Made by a program: the position numbers and the translations under genes
The notes under the pieces: model-generated
Told to the model about the DNA's origin: nothing
Database searches by the model: none
The model's input: the letters and a program-made list of their open reading frames with translations, nothing else
Part shown: positions 22,262 through 34,073 of the stretch, piece after piece
How the letters are laid out: each line of letters starts with the position of its first letter
Numbering within the stretch: the first letter of the stretch is position 1
NCBI GenBank assembly: GCA_039720395.1
Contig: CM077823.1
Location: 30,958,371 to 31,022,370, forward strand
From: Liquidambar formosana
Lineage: Eukaryota > Streptophyta > Magnoliopsida > Saxifragales > Altingiaceae
DNA: 64,000 nucleotides
Direction of reading: 5' to 3'

Positions 22262-25200
22262 ATGTTACCCAGTTCCAGCAGTTACACCAGATGGGTGTGT
22301 TTTCATTTGCTGCTTGTTCTAGTTTTTTCAGCCAATGTGGCTTTCAGTGGTTCCATCGTCAAGTACTTGCCGGGATTCGACGGTGAACTTCCCTTCAAGC
22401 TTGAGACTGGGTATGCCTTTAGTTTTCTTGTTCATTTTCTCCATCACTACTCTTGCAATGGGGTGGGTTCTTGAGCTTCCTCTGTTTAGGTGTTATTTTT
22501 TTGCTTTTGGTTTTGGGGTGCTGTTTTTTATTGTTGGTGGGGGTGACTCTAATTCTACTAGATTTGATGTGAATGTGTTCATACCATATTTAAAAAAAAT
22601 TCCTATTTTTCAGGGTTTTTTTACTTGGAAATTGTGACGTTTGAGAGTGGTCTTGTTTGCAGGTATGTGACCGTCGAAGAATCCGAGCTATTCTACTACT
22701 TCATTGAATCAGAAGGGAACCCCAAGGAGGACCCTCTTATACTTTGGTACAGTGGAGGTCCTGGTTGTTCTACTATCAACGGGCTTATTTACGAAGTTGG
22801 TACGATTTCTTCCCCTTCAAAGAGTATTAGAGAGAGAGAGATAGAAGATAATTAATTTGACCAATTTAGAAGCAAAAATTTAGTTGAAAATTAGTTGGAT
22901 CACTTTGAAAAGCAAAAGACAAAAAAAACAAAAAAATGATAATTATGATTATAATATTAGTTAAAGAAGTTAGATTAGAGGAAATGGGTAGCTGGGGATT
23001 GACTTTTAGCACTAGCTTAAATTTCAATTAGTCTTTTGAATTTTAAATCTAGCCATTGGTTTTTAAATCCGTGTCTCTTTTAATATGCAGCTAGTTTCCT
23101 TTCCACCAAAAAGGGAAAAAAAAAAGAATTTTAAATCTGAAATTCAAGGTTATAGACGAGGGGACCCAACTCTTTGAAAGGATATAAAAGTTAGGAGTAT
23201 CCTAATCTAGTGTCCCATCTCAATCTATATGGGTAGTACATTATGGCAAGATAACCGTGGCATAGACCCCACCAAAAAGTCAATGCTTTATTAATTTTTT
23301 GGGTAGTCACCAAAAATTCAATGCTATCTCTGGAAGGAAGAAAATTCGTAAAGATGTTCCTTTTCCTTATTTGAAATGCTATGAGGATTTTTGTTTCGAC
23401 TTCTCGAATATTAGATGTTTCATCTTCGCCAATGTTTTTATATTTTATGTTTTATCTATTCTAATACTATAATTAGGAGTTTTTGATAAAGTCAACAAGT
23501 GTTGAAGTGACAGTCTAATAGCAGTTCCTTTTTTAATCCTTAATTCTCTTTTATTTTGGACCCACACAACACATTATTTATAATGTCAGCATCTTATTCT
23601 TTAATGACCTTCTCCCTTTCTCTCTCCAAACACCTCCTTCACTTCATTATCCTGTCCTTTCCTTTATAATACCTATTTACTATTCTCACGCATTGCGTTG
23701 GGTTTGTACTAGTAATTTATATTTAAGAGAAAATAATAATTTTTTATTTTTTTTTGCAAAAAAAACAAAAAGGTTAAAAAGGGACCTCACAATAGAGAAA
23801 ATATGACCCACAAGTCAACAAGGTGGTGGTTTGTGGTCCTGTATTAAATGCTTACTTTTTCTAGTTCCTGCATGAATGCTTAATATACGGCGTGATAATG
23901 GGCTACACGTGCTGAAAATTCAAAATTGACCCCTTTATGTGTATATGGGCTGATGGGCTGACAGCAGCCCATAACACAGGCTCCCGGCACTTCTTTATCA
24001 AATCGTGAGGCCAGTTTTGTGGACCTCCTATGTAGAGTCGGCCAATTTTGTGATGTTGCTAGGCACATGGATCAGAGAGACAAGTGACTAGATGAAGTAC
24101 ACCTCTATTTATTTATTTAATTTTATCAATAATCAAGGATATCCTATGCTTTACTTTGGTCAAAGTTTGAGGTCAGAATTTCAGATTAATCCCCTAATGG
24201 TTCAAGTAATACATCTCGATACCTCATACTCACATAGGTAGCAATAACTGTAATGGAGTCGAAACAATGACCTCTAGGAGAACATATTCATGGCCTACAA
24301 ACTATTCAACCAACCCCACAAAGGCCAAGTTAACCTATAAAGCCTTAGCCAAAAAAAAAAAAAAAAATAAAAAAAAAAAAGAAAAGAAAGAGAGAGGAAA
24401 AGAGAAACACACACATTAGAGGATCATTAAGCCCTATAGAATGTTATTGGACCAGTAGTGTGAAACAACAACAAAGCTCATTCTAGACTTCGTTTTAGTT
24501 GATCTTTTCATCCCCCACCCCACCTCTTCCCTTTTGTTTTCATTTTTTGTATCTAAAAACACGTGCAGAACTTCCTTTCAAAGGTTTCAATCAATAACCT
24601 TTCACACACCATAATTTGACTTTAATCTTTTTTTTTTCTTGATAAACGCAATAATTAGTCTCACATGGCACTACCAGAATTTAATAGAAGAGAGACAATC
24701 TAAGTAAGACCCACAAAGTACACCTATCCATAGAGTTGCTGACTGTAGGGTATCCATTGGGCTCACTTAAGTGCACACTCTACTTAAAATAACTGATGTA
24801 ATTGTATTTTTTTTTTTTTTTCCCTTTTTGGTAGACAATAACTGATCTACTTGCTGCTTATATTTAGTTGATGGTTGCTAGTGTAGAGAGAATATTTCTT
24901 ATCATAAATAAACTTTAATATGTTCATATCAATATGTAGGTCCACTAGCTTTCAATATTACAGCTTACGACGGGGGTATACCACCATTGCAGTACTACCC
25001 ATATTCATGGACAAGGGTGAAACACTATACCCAACAGCATTTTTCAAAATAAAAATAAAAATATTAGGGTGAAACACTAAGCATTTTTTCCTTTTTCCCC
25101 ATTTTTTACAGACTTCCAGCATATTGTTCGTAGATGCACCAGTGGGTACTGGTTTCTCCTATGCCACAAGCCTCAGCGCTTACCCTACTTCGGACACCAA

Positions 25201-26291
25201 AACAGCAGCACAGAACTATGAGTTCCTCAGGAAGGTCAGTGAAACTCTCATTAAAAAAAAAAAGGAAAAAACCCATGGCTAGTGAACATTGTGATCAATG
25301 TAATAGAATATTTGTTTTTTTTCTTAAAAATTAATTATGTTGAGTCTTAATTAATCCAGTGGTTGACCGATCACCCGCAATTCCTCAAAGTCCAGCTATT
25401 TATCGGAGCTGATTCTTACGCAGGCATATCTGCTACAATCCTTGTGCAAGACATAGTAGACGGTAACTTATGTTCATGAGAGCTAGCATTTAAATTAAAT
25501 CTAACTAAAGCTTTACACTTTGAATTTTTTTTTAATTTTTTAATTTTGAATTTTTGACTGTTTGATAATATAATTTTTTTCAGGAAATAAAAATGGGCTC
25601 CTGCCACACCTGAATCTTAAGGTACGTGGCCTAATTTTAAAAAACCTCAAATGATTTTAAAATTTTCCAATTATGATTTTGGGTTCTTGTAAAATTATGA
25701 TTAAAAGGCATTGTTCTTCGAATTCGTCTCCAGGGATACCTTCTTGGGTGCCCGAGGACTGATGCCACTATTAACGACAATTCAAAGATTATATTTTCTC
25801 ACCGGCTGGCCCTTATATCGGATGAACTCTATGAGGTAATTCAGTATGTCCATTTTTAATTTAGAAGATTAAAAAATGAAAAAAAAGAAAAAAAAGAAGA
25901 TGATCTCTAGTCTAAATTTTTATTTTTGGATGCTTTATGCTTTGATAGTCAGCGAAAAACAGCTGTGGAGGGAATTATGATGATGTTGAGGTAACCAATC
26001 CACAATGCTATGAAGATATTCAATTAATTGATAAGGTGAGAGAGACTAGTTATGCTGGTTTATTTATTTATTTATTATTTATTATTATATTGGATTTTAG
26101 AAACATTAATGCTGAGTGATTTGTTTGAATTTGTAGTGCATCAAAGACATAAATAAAAATAATATTTTGGAACCCAAGTGTGCTTGGGCATCCCCAGAGC
26201 CCTATGGAGAATCAGAGAGAAGATCTCTGGAAGAGGATTCTGAAAATTTTATCCTTTCCCCTCCCAAAATTCCTCCATTTTGGTGTCATGT

Positions 26292-26348
<57 letters not shown>

Positions 26349-27743
26349 GCACATTTTACAATCTTGAAATGTTTATAATTGTTTTTGAATTGATCTCCCT
26401 ATGCAGAACTTTAACTATGCACTCTCCTATATTTGGGCTAATGATGAAACGGTCCAAAACGCTCTTCACATTCGAAATGTATGTGACTTCTAAGGGTGAT
26501 GATTTTTTGATATAGTGCAGCGATAATTGGCACTCCACCTTTTGCTTCTCGCAATCTAGATTGTGAGTAGATGATAATGTATATATATACACGAGAAATA
26601 GAGTGTGAGAAGCTAAAAGTGGAGTATCAATAGCACTAAAAATTAAGATATAATGTAGTCTCACACTATTGGTTATATGGGAAATCAGGGAACAGTACCA
26701 GATTGGAAGAGATGCAACAAGACCTTAGATTACTCGATGGATGTCAGCAGTGTGCTCGATTATCACCGTAATCTCAGTAAATTAGGCTTACAAGTTCTAA
26801 TATACAAGTAATTTCTTAGAACTCTACTCTTTATAACTTATTTTGTACTTGTGAGAAACTTCTGAATGTTCATTGTTTAAATTGAGTTAGGTCACATGTT
26901 TAAGTGCAAGCAGAGAGAGTTTAAACCCATTTTTTTAGAACATTAAAAGCCTATACAAATAAACAGCATATCTTTTTTCTGCCATGCATCCCTTACCATT
27001 TTTCATTAATTGCTTTAGGAATATTAGGGGTTTTTTTTTTTTTTTTCCCTTGGATGTGGCTATTTTCTATATGAGGTCGATCCTATCTTGTGTTTATTTC
27101 TTGATTTCATATATTCTTGATCTATGGTTCATAAATGTTGAACATAAAAAAATTTAAAAATTTCTAGACATGCACTCTATAAAAAAATATGGCTTAATTT
27201 AGTGGTGCAAGTGAATGATGTTTTTGTGCAGAGTCTGTAAGTCCTAGTCAAAAGTTTTCCAAGCTTTGCTAACAGATGCAGGTTATTTATCTCTGCAGTG
27301 GTGATCATGACCTAACTATCCCAAATGTGGGAACCCAAAAATGGATAACAGAGCTCAATTTAACCATCGTCAATAACTGGCGGCCGTGGTTTGTTGATGG
27401 GCAAATTGCAGGGTTAGTTTTCAAAATCGCAACTCCTATAAAATCTAGTCCAAAATCCATTATTATGTCCTAATGCTGCTTGTTTTATGCAGATACACGA
27501 TTAAGTATTCAGGAAATGGATATCGCTTGACATATGCGAGTGTAAAGGCAAGAAAATAGAAAAAAAAACTGTAGCTTAAATTTTCATTCTGTTTATGAGA
27601 ACAAATTGAAGTTACAAAAAAATTTTTAACCGATATGTATCCATTTTTTGCTTGTCCAGGGAGCAGGTCATTCACCTCAAGAGTACAAGCGAAGGGAATG
27701 TTTCGACATGTTTGATAGGTGGATCCATTACTATCCTATCTAA
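22262..27743 (+). CDS. Serine carboxypeptidase-like protein, gene 2 (intact, 14 exons, 470 aa)
   Basis: Exons: 22262-22410, 22663-22799, 24940-25016, 25112-25234, 25360-25462, 25584-25621, 25734-25835, 25949-26035, 26137-26289, 26407-26478, 26689-26807, 27299-27412, 27493-27547, 27660-27743; total 1413 nt. Exons 2-14 match gene 1 in length exactly. The frame is open upstream of 22262, but this ATG is the first in-frame one after the TATA box. Residues 1-32 look like a signal peptide. Seen: SGGPGCS (Ser80 where gene 1 has Asn79), [30 protein letters not shown] (Ser181), GDHD (Asp391), GAGH (His447). After the nucleophile it reads ISATI instead of the family's usual (I/F)VP, so the acyl pocket may differ. 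The last intron uses a GC donor. Intron 2 is 2.1 kb. Probably a clade IA acyltransferase-like enzyme of the vacuole; substrate unknown. Confidence 0.93.
23455..23712 (+). mobile_element. Short Helitron candidate in intron 2 of gene 2
   Basis: Begins TCTATTCTAATACTATAATT after an A and ends CTAG before a T. A small palindrome, ACGCATTGCGT, lies about 15 nt before the end. Length 258 bp. The termini fit Helitrons, but the hairpin is weak and there is no empty site to compare. Confidence 0.5.
26294..26348. repeat. (CT)n then (AT)n microsatellite in intron 9 of gene 2
   Basis: Begins 5 bases after exon 9, directly behind the splice donor. About 19 CT units, then 8 AT units. Confidence 0.9.
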
Positions 27744-27875
27744 ACGACACTTGGAGAAAGCTTTCAAACATTTTCCATGGTTGATCTACCTTGCAAAGCG
27801 GAATTATTTTACCTCGATCATTTGTGTAGTTGGAATTTAATTTATGTTGAGCCTAAAAAATGGTGTTGATTTTGA

Positions 27876-27881
27876 AATAAA
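27876..27881 (+). promoter_or_regulatory. Candidate poly(A) signal, gene 2
   Basis: AATAAA 133 nt after the stop codon of gene 2. Confidence 0.4.
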
Positions 27882-28239
27882 GGTTTATGCGTACATGAAA
27901 GTATAATTCGTATAATTTTTTTTTTATTATTATAAATAACAGAAAAGCAAGCACCATTTTGGATTGATCTATCAAAGCAGTGGACAGGGTGATAAAACTA
28001 TGTTTAGTATGTGCGTATACATTGCAAATGGACAAGCTGCTGTCTACAGATTATGTTATAATTGGAAGGAATCAATGAATAAAGAAAGAATGACGAAGAG
28101 GCTTGGTAAGGTAAAAATGTCATCCTGCTACTATAAAGAAGAAACAGAACAAGAAATAAGTGACACCACAGCAAGCTCCTAAGGAACAAACTTGCAATCC
28201 TATATGCAGTGACAGATCCAGGATTTGAAACTATCCTGG

Positions 28240-28390
28240 GTTGTGTAAGAAGATCCACAAATTCTTCGTTCTCTACTAATAGCCCCTTACCATAATGCCC
28301 ACCTTTCTTGCACTCTACCATGTGATGTCTAAACTCACCACACGTGAAACAACGAACACTAATAGTGCTAGGTCCAACCGCCCTAGGGGG
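28240..28390 (-). pseudogene. LTR-retrotransposon gag fragment (zinc knuckle)
   Basis: Read on the minus strand, a CX2CX4HX4C zinc knuckle is encoded at about 28310-28351 (CFTCGEFRHHMVEC), followed by a KKGGHYGKGL tail as in Ty3/Gypsy Gag. The frame is short, with no flanking capsid or protease. It lies head to head with the pol fragment that follows, so the source was rearranged. Confidence 0.65.
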
Positions 28391-28740
28391 TTGACCTCCT
28401 ACAGTGAGTTTATTTTGTATTCAGATCATGATGATTTGAAGCACCTCAATAGTCAAGCAAAGTAAAATTCTAGACATACGGGATGCGCGGCTTATTTGCA
28501 ACAATTCACTTTTGTTATCAAGCATCAATCTAGGGCAATGAATAAAGTGGCTGATACACTTTGTAGGCGTACTTCTTTGCTCACTACCATGAAGACAAAG
28601 GTATTTGATTTTGATTCTTTTAAAGAATTATTGTTTACTAACTCATATTTTGCTTCTATTATGGTTGATGTAAAGGGGGATAAACGTCATGATTTTATCG
28701 TGCAAGATGGTTTCCTTTTCAAAGGAAATTTGCTGTGCGA
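28391..28740 (+). pseudogene. Ty3/Gypsy pol fragment (RNase H end to integrase start)
   Basis: Coding traces run through YSDHDDLKHLNSQ, a stop codon near 28460, then FVIKHQSRAMNKVADTLCRR and the linker SLLTTM. This order is typical of the end of the Gypsy RNase H domain and the start of integrase. About 115 codons, broken by the stop and cut off at 28735. Confidence 0.75.
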
Positions 28741-29103
28741 GTTGTTTTTTTTGTTTTTTTTTTTTTGTCTGGTTGATGAAAAATGGTCACATGTGTGACA
28801 CATGACCAGTCCTCAATATTTTGTTGACAAAAACATTTGTTTACACAACGACTGGAGAGGATCTCCACCCTTTCTTTGATCACTCTCTATCTAGTATGAA
28901 CACAATAGAAGTTCTTAGTGCAGTCCTAAAACTAGATCAAGACACAGTTGGAATTCGGAGGCACGCACAAGTGCTTAAAAGGAAAGGGAGGAGTACTCAA
29001 ATTTAGGAAAAACTCAGACTTTCTTTTACTTTCTTATTTTTCTGTCCTTCTGTCTTGTATTTCTCCTTGTACATACTCTTTATATAGACCTTATGCATAC
29101 ATC

Positions 29104-29407
29104 CAATGACGGAGCTGTGTAGCGGGCTATACTGGGTTGTAGCCAGGTAGCCCACCCAATTTTATTTTTTTAACTTGTCTGATTTCATTGGACTTCAATA
29201 TTAGCCCAGGTCAAATAAAAATAAAATCAGCCCAAAAACTAAGGCAGCCCAAAATTAAAACAAAGAAAAGAAATGGAAGAAGTGGATAACAGCTGGCCTG
29301 CTGCCCTGCCGCATGGGGTGCTCTGTGCTCATCTCTCATTTAGAGTCTCATTCTCTCAATCTAGACTTTTGCCATAAAAATCCAAGCAAAATACAAGAGG
29401 TAAAAGA

Positions 29408-29438
<31 letters not shown>

Positions 29439-29973
29439 GGGAGGGGAGGGGGGTGGGGAAATGCTGAATAGTCGGTTTTTTTTTTTTTTTTTTTGGGTTC
29501 TCTCCCCCCCCCCCTCACTTTACATGCTTACGGATTACTCATCCAAACCGTGAGAATTGAGACTGGCAAATATGGTGAGGTCATATCAATCTTCAACTAT
29601 GGTAAAAAGAATTCGATGATTTTTTTTTTTTTTTTTGCTATTATTTTTTGCTAGGAAAAAACTAGGAAACAAAAAATAAACGAACAATGAACAAGAATGT
29701 CTAAATGTGTTATCGATCACAAGAACACATTTTTTAACTTTTGCATTAATCTAATTTTTTATTTTATTTTTTTATTTGGGTTTTCTTGTAGTTTATACTA
29801 CATGCCCATGTTCTTTATTTATTTTTTTTTTAGCAATTACATCCTCATGTTCTTATATTTTATACACTTTATATATATATATGTGTGTGTGTGCGTGTGT
29901 GTGTGTGCGCGCGTGTTTCTTAGTTTTTTATCCAGTTAGCCCAGGTGAAATTTAAATCCTAGCTCCGCCCTTG
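29104..29973. mobile_element. Non-autonomous hAT element, 870 bp
   Basis: Ends CAATGACGGAGCTGTG and the complement of CAAGGGCGGAGCTAGG form the TIRs. A perfect 8-bp TSD, catacatc (29096-29103 and 29974-29981), flanks it. Unit Q lacks the element at the matching site (about 51908-51922), which confirms the ends. Interior: homopolymers and a (TG)n tract, no transposase. Confidence 0.93.
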
Positions 29974-30019
29974 CATACATCCATCATAAATACATTCCTA
30001 ATGACTATTCACTTTTCTA

Positions 30020-30710
30020 CAGGGCTGGCCCTGAATATAATTTATCAATGTGGTTGCTTAGGGCACCACTTTTTTGGATGAAAAAAGGGGCCCAACACCA
30101 AATGTAGTAACTGGTATTGGGTTAGCCTAAAAGAAAAAGAAAAAATGTAAAGGCCCAAGTCCAGCAGCCCAAAGAGTTTAAAACCCAAACAAAAATTAAA
30201 AGGAGGAATCTCATATCTACAGAAGTCAAAACCTAAAACAAAAACGTGTCTTCTCCCAGCCTCAATCCCTCATGCCCCTTTTACCCTTTATGGCTTACCT
30301 TAGAAGTCAGACCTCTCTCCCAATCTCCCTTAACAACTTCTCTCCCGCTCACACCTTTCTCTCTTTCTCGCCTCTCTCTCTAAGGTATTATTTCGTATTA
30401 AGTTTTTTTGTCTTTCACTCAATCACTTTTAAATCTTCTTTCTTTCTTTCTTTCTTTCTTATTTATTTTTTTTTTTCCTTTTATTGAATTGTTGAATGCT
30501 TTGTTTGTACTGTTGCAGTTTGACATAAATTTTTTTATCTTTATTTTTTTTATTATTGAATGCCTTGTTTGTACCGTTTAGTTATTGAGAAAACATAGGA
30601 AAAAAAAAGAAAATAGCCAAATTTAATTTTTTTTTTAGTGTGTGAATAAGTATAAGGGGCCTCATTTTTTGAGCTTGCTTGGGGCCTCCAAAAAGTCAGA
30701 GCCGGCCCTG
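30020..30710. mobile_element. Non-autonomous hAT element, 691 bp
   Basis: Ends CAGGGCTGGCCCTG and the complement of CAGGGCCGGCTCTG. 8-bp TSD, cttttcta (30012-30019) and tttttcta (30711-30718), matching at 7 of 8. Unit Q lacks it at about 51950-51960. The open frame at 30272-30487 is a low-complexity frame inside the element. Confidence 0.92.
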
Positions 30711-31209
30711 TTTTTCTAAACACCTATTCATGAACTAACTTGGATACATGAACTATATTAACTACCAATACAGGAACCTTATTAATCACGGACATGTATC
30801 TACTCAATACATTCTTTAAAACATGTGTTCAATGAACTTATCTAAAAACATGTTTAATCTTCCAACAGACATCTCTCCACGACTCTATGGTGTCACGCAT
30901 GTCACCATTTTCCATCGATCCAAACTGATTTAATGACTTTAGTGGCAACATAAAAGAAAATTTTTAGTCGTTGAAGTTTCTTTCTGATGCTGAGAAGGAA
31001 TGGTCAAGGTTTCTCCTTTGTGGTCATAACCTTTTTTTTTTTTTCAACAATTTAAAAATGGGTTGTTGAACACCGATGTGATGTGGATTTTTTATTATTT
31101 TTATAAAATTTTTTCTCATCTTTTTATTTGGTGTTTGTTTTGGATGGACGAAGTGAAGATACGGACGTTGATGTGATGTAGACGGAGACCCATTTTCAAG
31201 ATAAGCCCA

Positions 31210-32095
31210 AGAATGTGAATGGATATACCTCTTTTTCTGTTAGGACGGTGCCAATTGAAAGTGGTCCCTATGGCAGTTACAACCCACGTGCGGTGCAGGC
31301 TTAGAGATACATCACATTATTATCACTATTTGTTTACATCCCAATGGTTGGTGTATCTGTGTATAAGGCGGCGAATACCAGTGCTTCTCTTAAACTATAT
31401 GGTTCTACCAACTGGTCAACACCACCAAAAACAGGCTAACATCAAAATTATTTTAAAAGTTTGAAAAAATTAAAATAATTATAATACTATCAAAAGGAAG
31501 AATAAGAAGGATTGAATCAGTATATCTATATATATATCTATATATATATATATATATAATTAAAATAATTATAAACTCTGCTTTGGCAGCTAATTTGAAT
31601 TGGTGACAGATTGATTTAGGTATATAATTAATGGTATTATTAATTATTTATATATAATCTGCAAAACCAGGTGCAGAAAACATATATTTACGTGGAAGCT
31701 TCTTTAAAAGATTTTTAAGCATTGTTTGTTTATTTATTTATTTATTTATTTAATTGCACTAGATGTTGGGTTTGAAACTTTGCAATAAATTTATATTTAA
31801 GTTGAAGGATTTGTGGGGGAAAAAAAATACCATGTTTTTTTTTTTTTTCCTTTTTGGGTGCTCCAAAGTGTGTTTTAGCATACGCCATAGTGCCATACCA
31901 TACAAAAGGGCGAACCCCCGGAAGTCCGGAACATGCAGATAAAATGATCGAAACCCATGTGCATATCTACACCATTGGAAATACTATAACCTCTACGGTC
32001 AAGAAGCTTCCCTTCCTCACATCTCAGCTAGTAGAATGTTTGTTACATTTTCGGAGGTTGGTACCACCCTATTGAGTCATGTGGTTTGAACGGCC
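31210..32095. other. Conserved non-TE block of unit P, unidentified
   Basis: Two sub-blocks (about 31235-31445 and 31850-32095) are shared with Q (52510-52720 and 53095-53322) and, more weakly, with a third place before gene 3 (60345-60520 and 61390-61650). On the minus strand of the third copy a 44-codon stretch without stops covers the second sub-block (from about 61640 down to 61510); it has stops in P. This may be a dead gene fragment or conserved flanking DNA. No family recognised. Confidence 0.5.
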
Positions 32096-33615
32096 GTCAT
32101 GACTAGCTGATAAATCAACTTTAAAAGCCATGCGGAGTAACTTTTATTTATCATTTACCATGGTCAGATAAAAACGTGTTTATATAAGTTATATAGAGTA
32201 TCAATATCGTGCATTAGGAGATGTATATAATGTAATGGTTTTATGTGCCTGTTAACCAATCAATGCACAAGTATCAACCCTCAAATGTAGGTAATGATAT
32301 ACTCTCTCCGTTCCTAATTGATTTTTTTTATTTGAAAAAAAGCACGTTTTTTTTTTTAATAAAAAATCTTATTAAATGTTTTCACATCAATATATATGTT
32401 TTGATATTCCAATTTTACCCTTAAATGTACAAAACATTGGGAAAAAAAGAGAATACATTTTTAAGGGTATTTAAGGAAATGAAATAAAAAGAATCATTGG
32501 CTTTTGGAATATGACAATAATTTTAAAACATTTCAAAAAAAAAAAAAATAAGACTAATAATTTAGGAACAAAGAGAATAATATATATCAGCACGTTCATA
32601 CCTAACCTTAATCCTATATATCACATGCTTCTTTTTTTTTCCTAGTCTATACTCACCCAACTTGCAATCATATTTGGCACATTGTTTATTAATTCTTGGA
32701 TAATTCATAGAATACTTTGAACATCCAAGTCTTCCAAGAATTTTTTTATATTTAAGGCCATGTAGATAAGAAATTTCTAATTCAATTTATATCCATATAT
32801 CTATATTACTATTAAAAGTGTGAATGTGTAAAGAAAATTTAATTGATTTACATTAATACCATAAAAATAAATGATAAATACAACAATACCCTTCTTGTCC
32901 GGGGAGAAGAGAAAAGATGAAAGAGTACAAAAGCAGCTCTAATGAAATATGAGCTGGCTAGGGTTTATTAATAATTACCCCTTCCCTTCTATTTTATTTG
33001 GGTCACTTAGGAGTAAGTCTCTGTAGCCCAACACTTATACCAAGGTGAATTAAGTTTAACTTGTCAATGTTACCCTCCTACAATAGAATGTTGGTTGATG
33101 CAATAACTGATGTAATAATTGTAATTTTAATTATAATAAAGGGTATTTTGGAAAAAAAAAAAAACCATTTACTTGCTTTGATCTCTAACAGTGGACAAAC
33201 ATTTTGAAACATCTTAAAATAAAAATGTGGACAAACAAATTAAGATGAACCCAATCATAGATATCGATCGAAAGTTCTATCACTCCAATTACACCCATTA
33301 TATAAAAAAAGCATAAAAAAAAAAACCTTTAAATAACACTATTAAAAAACTCCAAATGAGGTGAGGATAATTAGCAAAAATTGACAAAAAAAAAAAAAAA
33401 AACTACTAACATATTCTCCATATTCTCCTAGTCAAATAAGTCTCACTCTTTTGGACCTCCCTCATAGAGTCGTAGAGTGTAGCATCGTCCATGCCAATTC
33501 TCATCCCTTTTCTTTTTTTTCTTTTGTAACTAGGTCACTAGGATATTCCATCCGCAGGTGAGACCAATTTTTGGTCGAGGCAATTATCCCCACCCACGCC
33601 TAGTTCCTAAAATTG

Positions 33616-33616
<1 letters not shown>

Positions 33617-33681
<65 letters not shown>

Positions 33682-33826
33682 TTGATCATGTGTGGGATAT
33701 CCCGGATATCCCATATGATCATAGCCGTTCGTGAACGACACGTGCGCGTGTGTAAATGCACACGTGTCATCCACGGACGGCCGTAATCGAACAGGATTGT
33801 CCCAAATGTCCCGCACTTGAACAACC

Positions 33827-33871
<45 letters not shown>

Positions 33872-33984
33872 ATATGATTACAGCCGTCCGTGAGCAACAC
33901 TCGCGCGTGCGTAAATGTGCACATGTCATCGACGGAAGGCCGTAATCGAACGGGATAGTCTGGGATGTCCCACACTTGAACAAC

Positions 33985-34025
<41 letters not shown>
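33617..34025. repeat. (TA)n tracts with two foldback modules
   Basis: (TA)n at 33617-33678, 33830-33868 and 33990-34024 enclose two related palindromic modules (about 33679-33829 and 33869-33989). Each has GATATCCC/GGGATGTCCC-type ends and inverted GCCGTCCGTG blocks. Another member lies at 55858-55976 in Q. Insertion within TA repeats hides any TSD. Confidence 0.7.
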
Positions 34026-34031
<6 letters not shown>

Positions 34032-34073
34032 TCTCAAAACAAAACCAATAATTTGAAAACTCCAATAAAAAAA

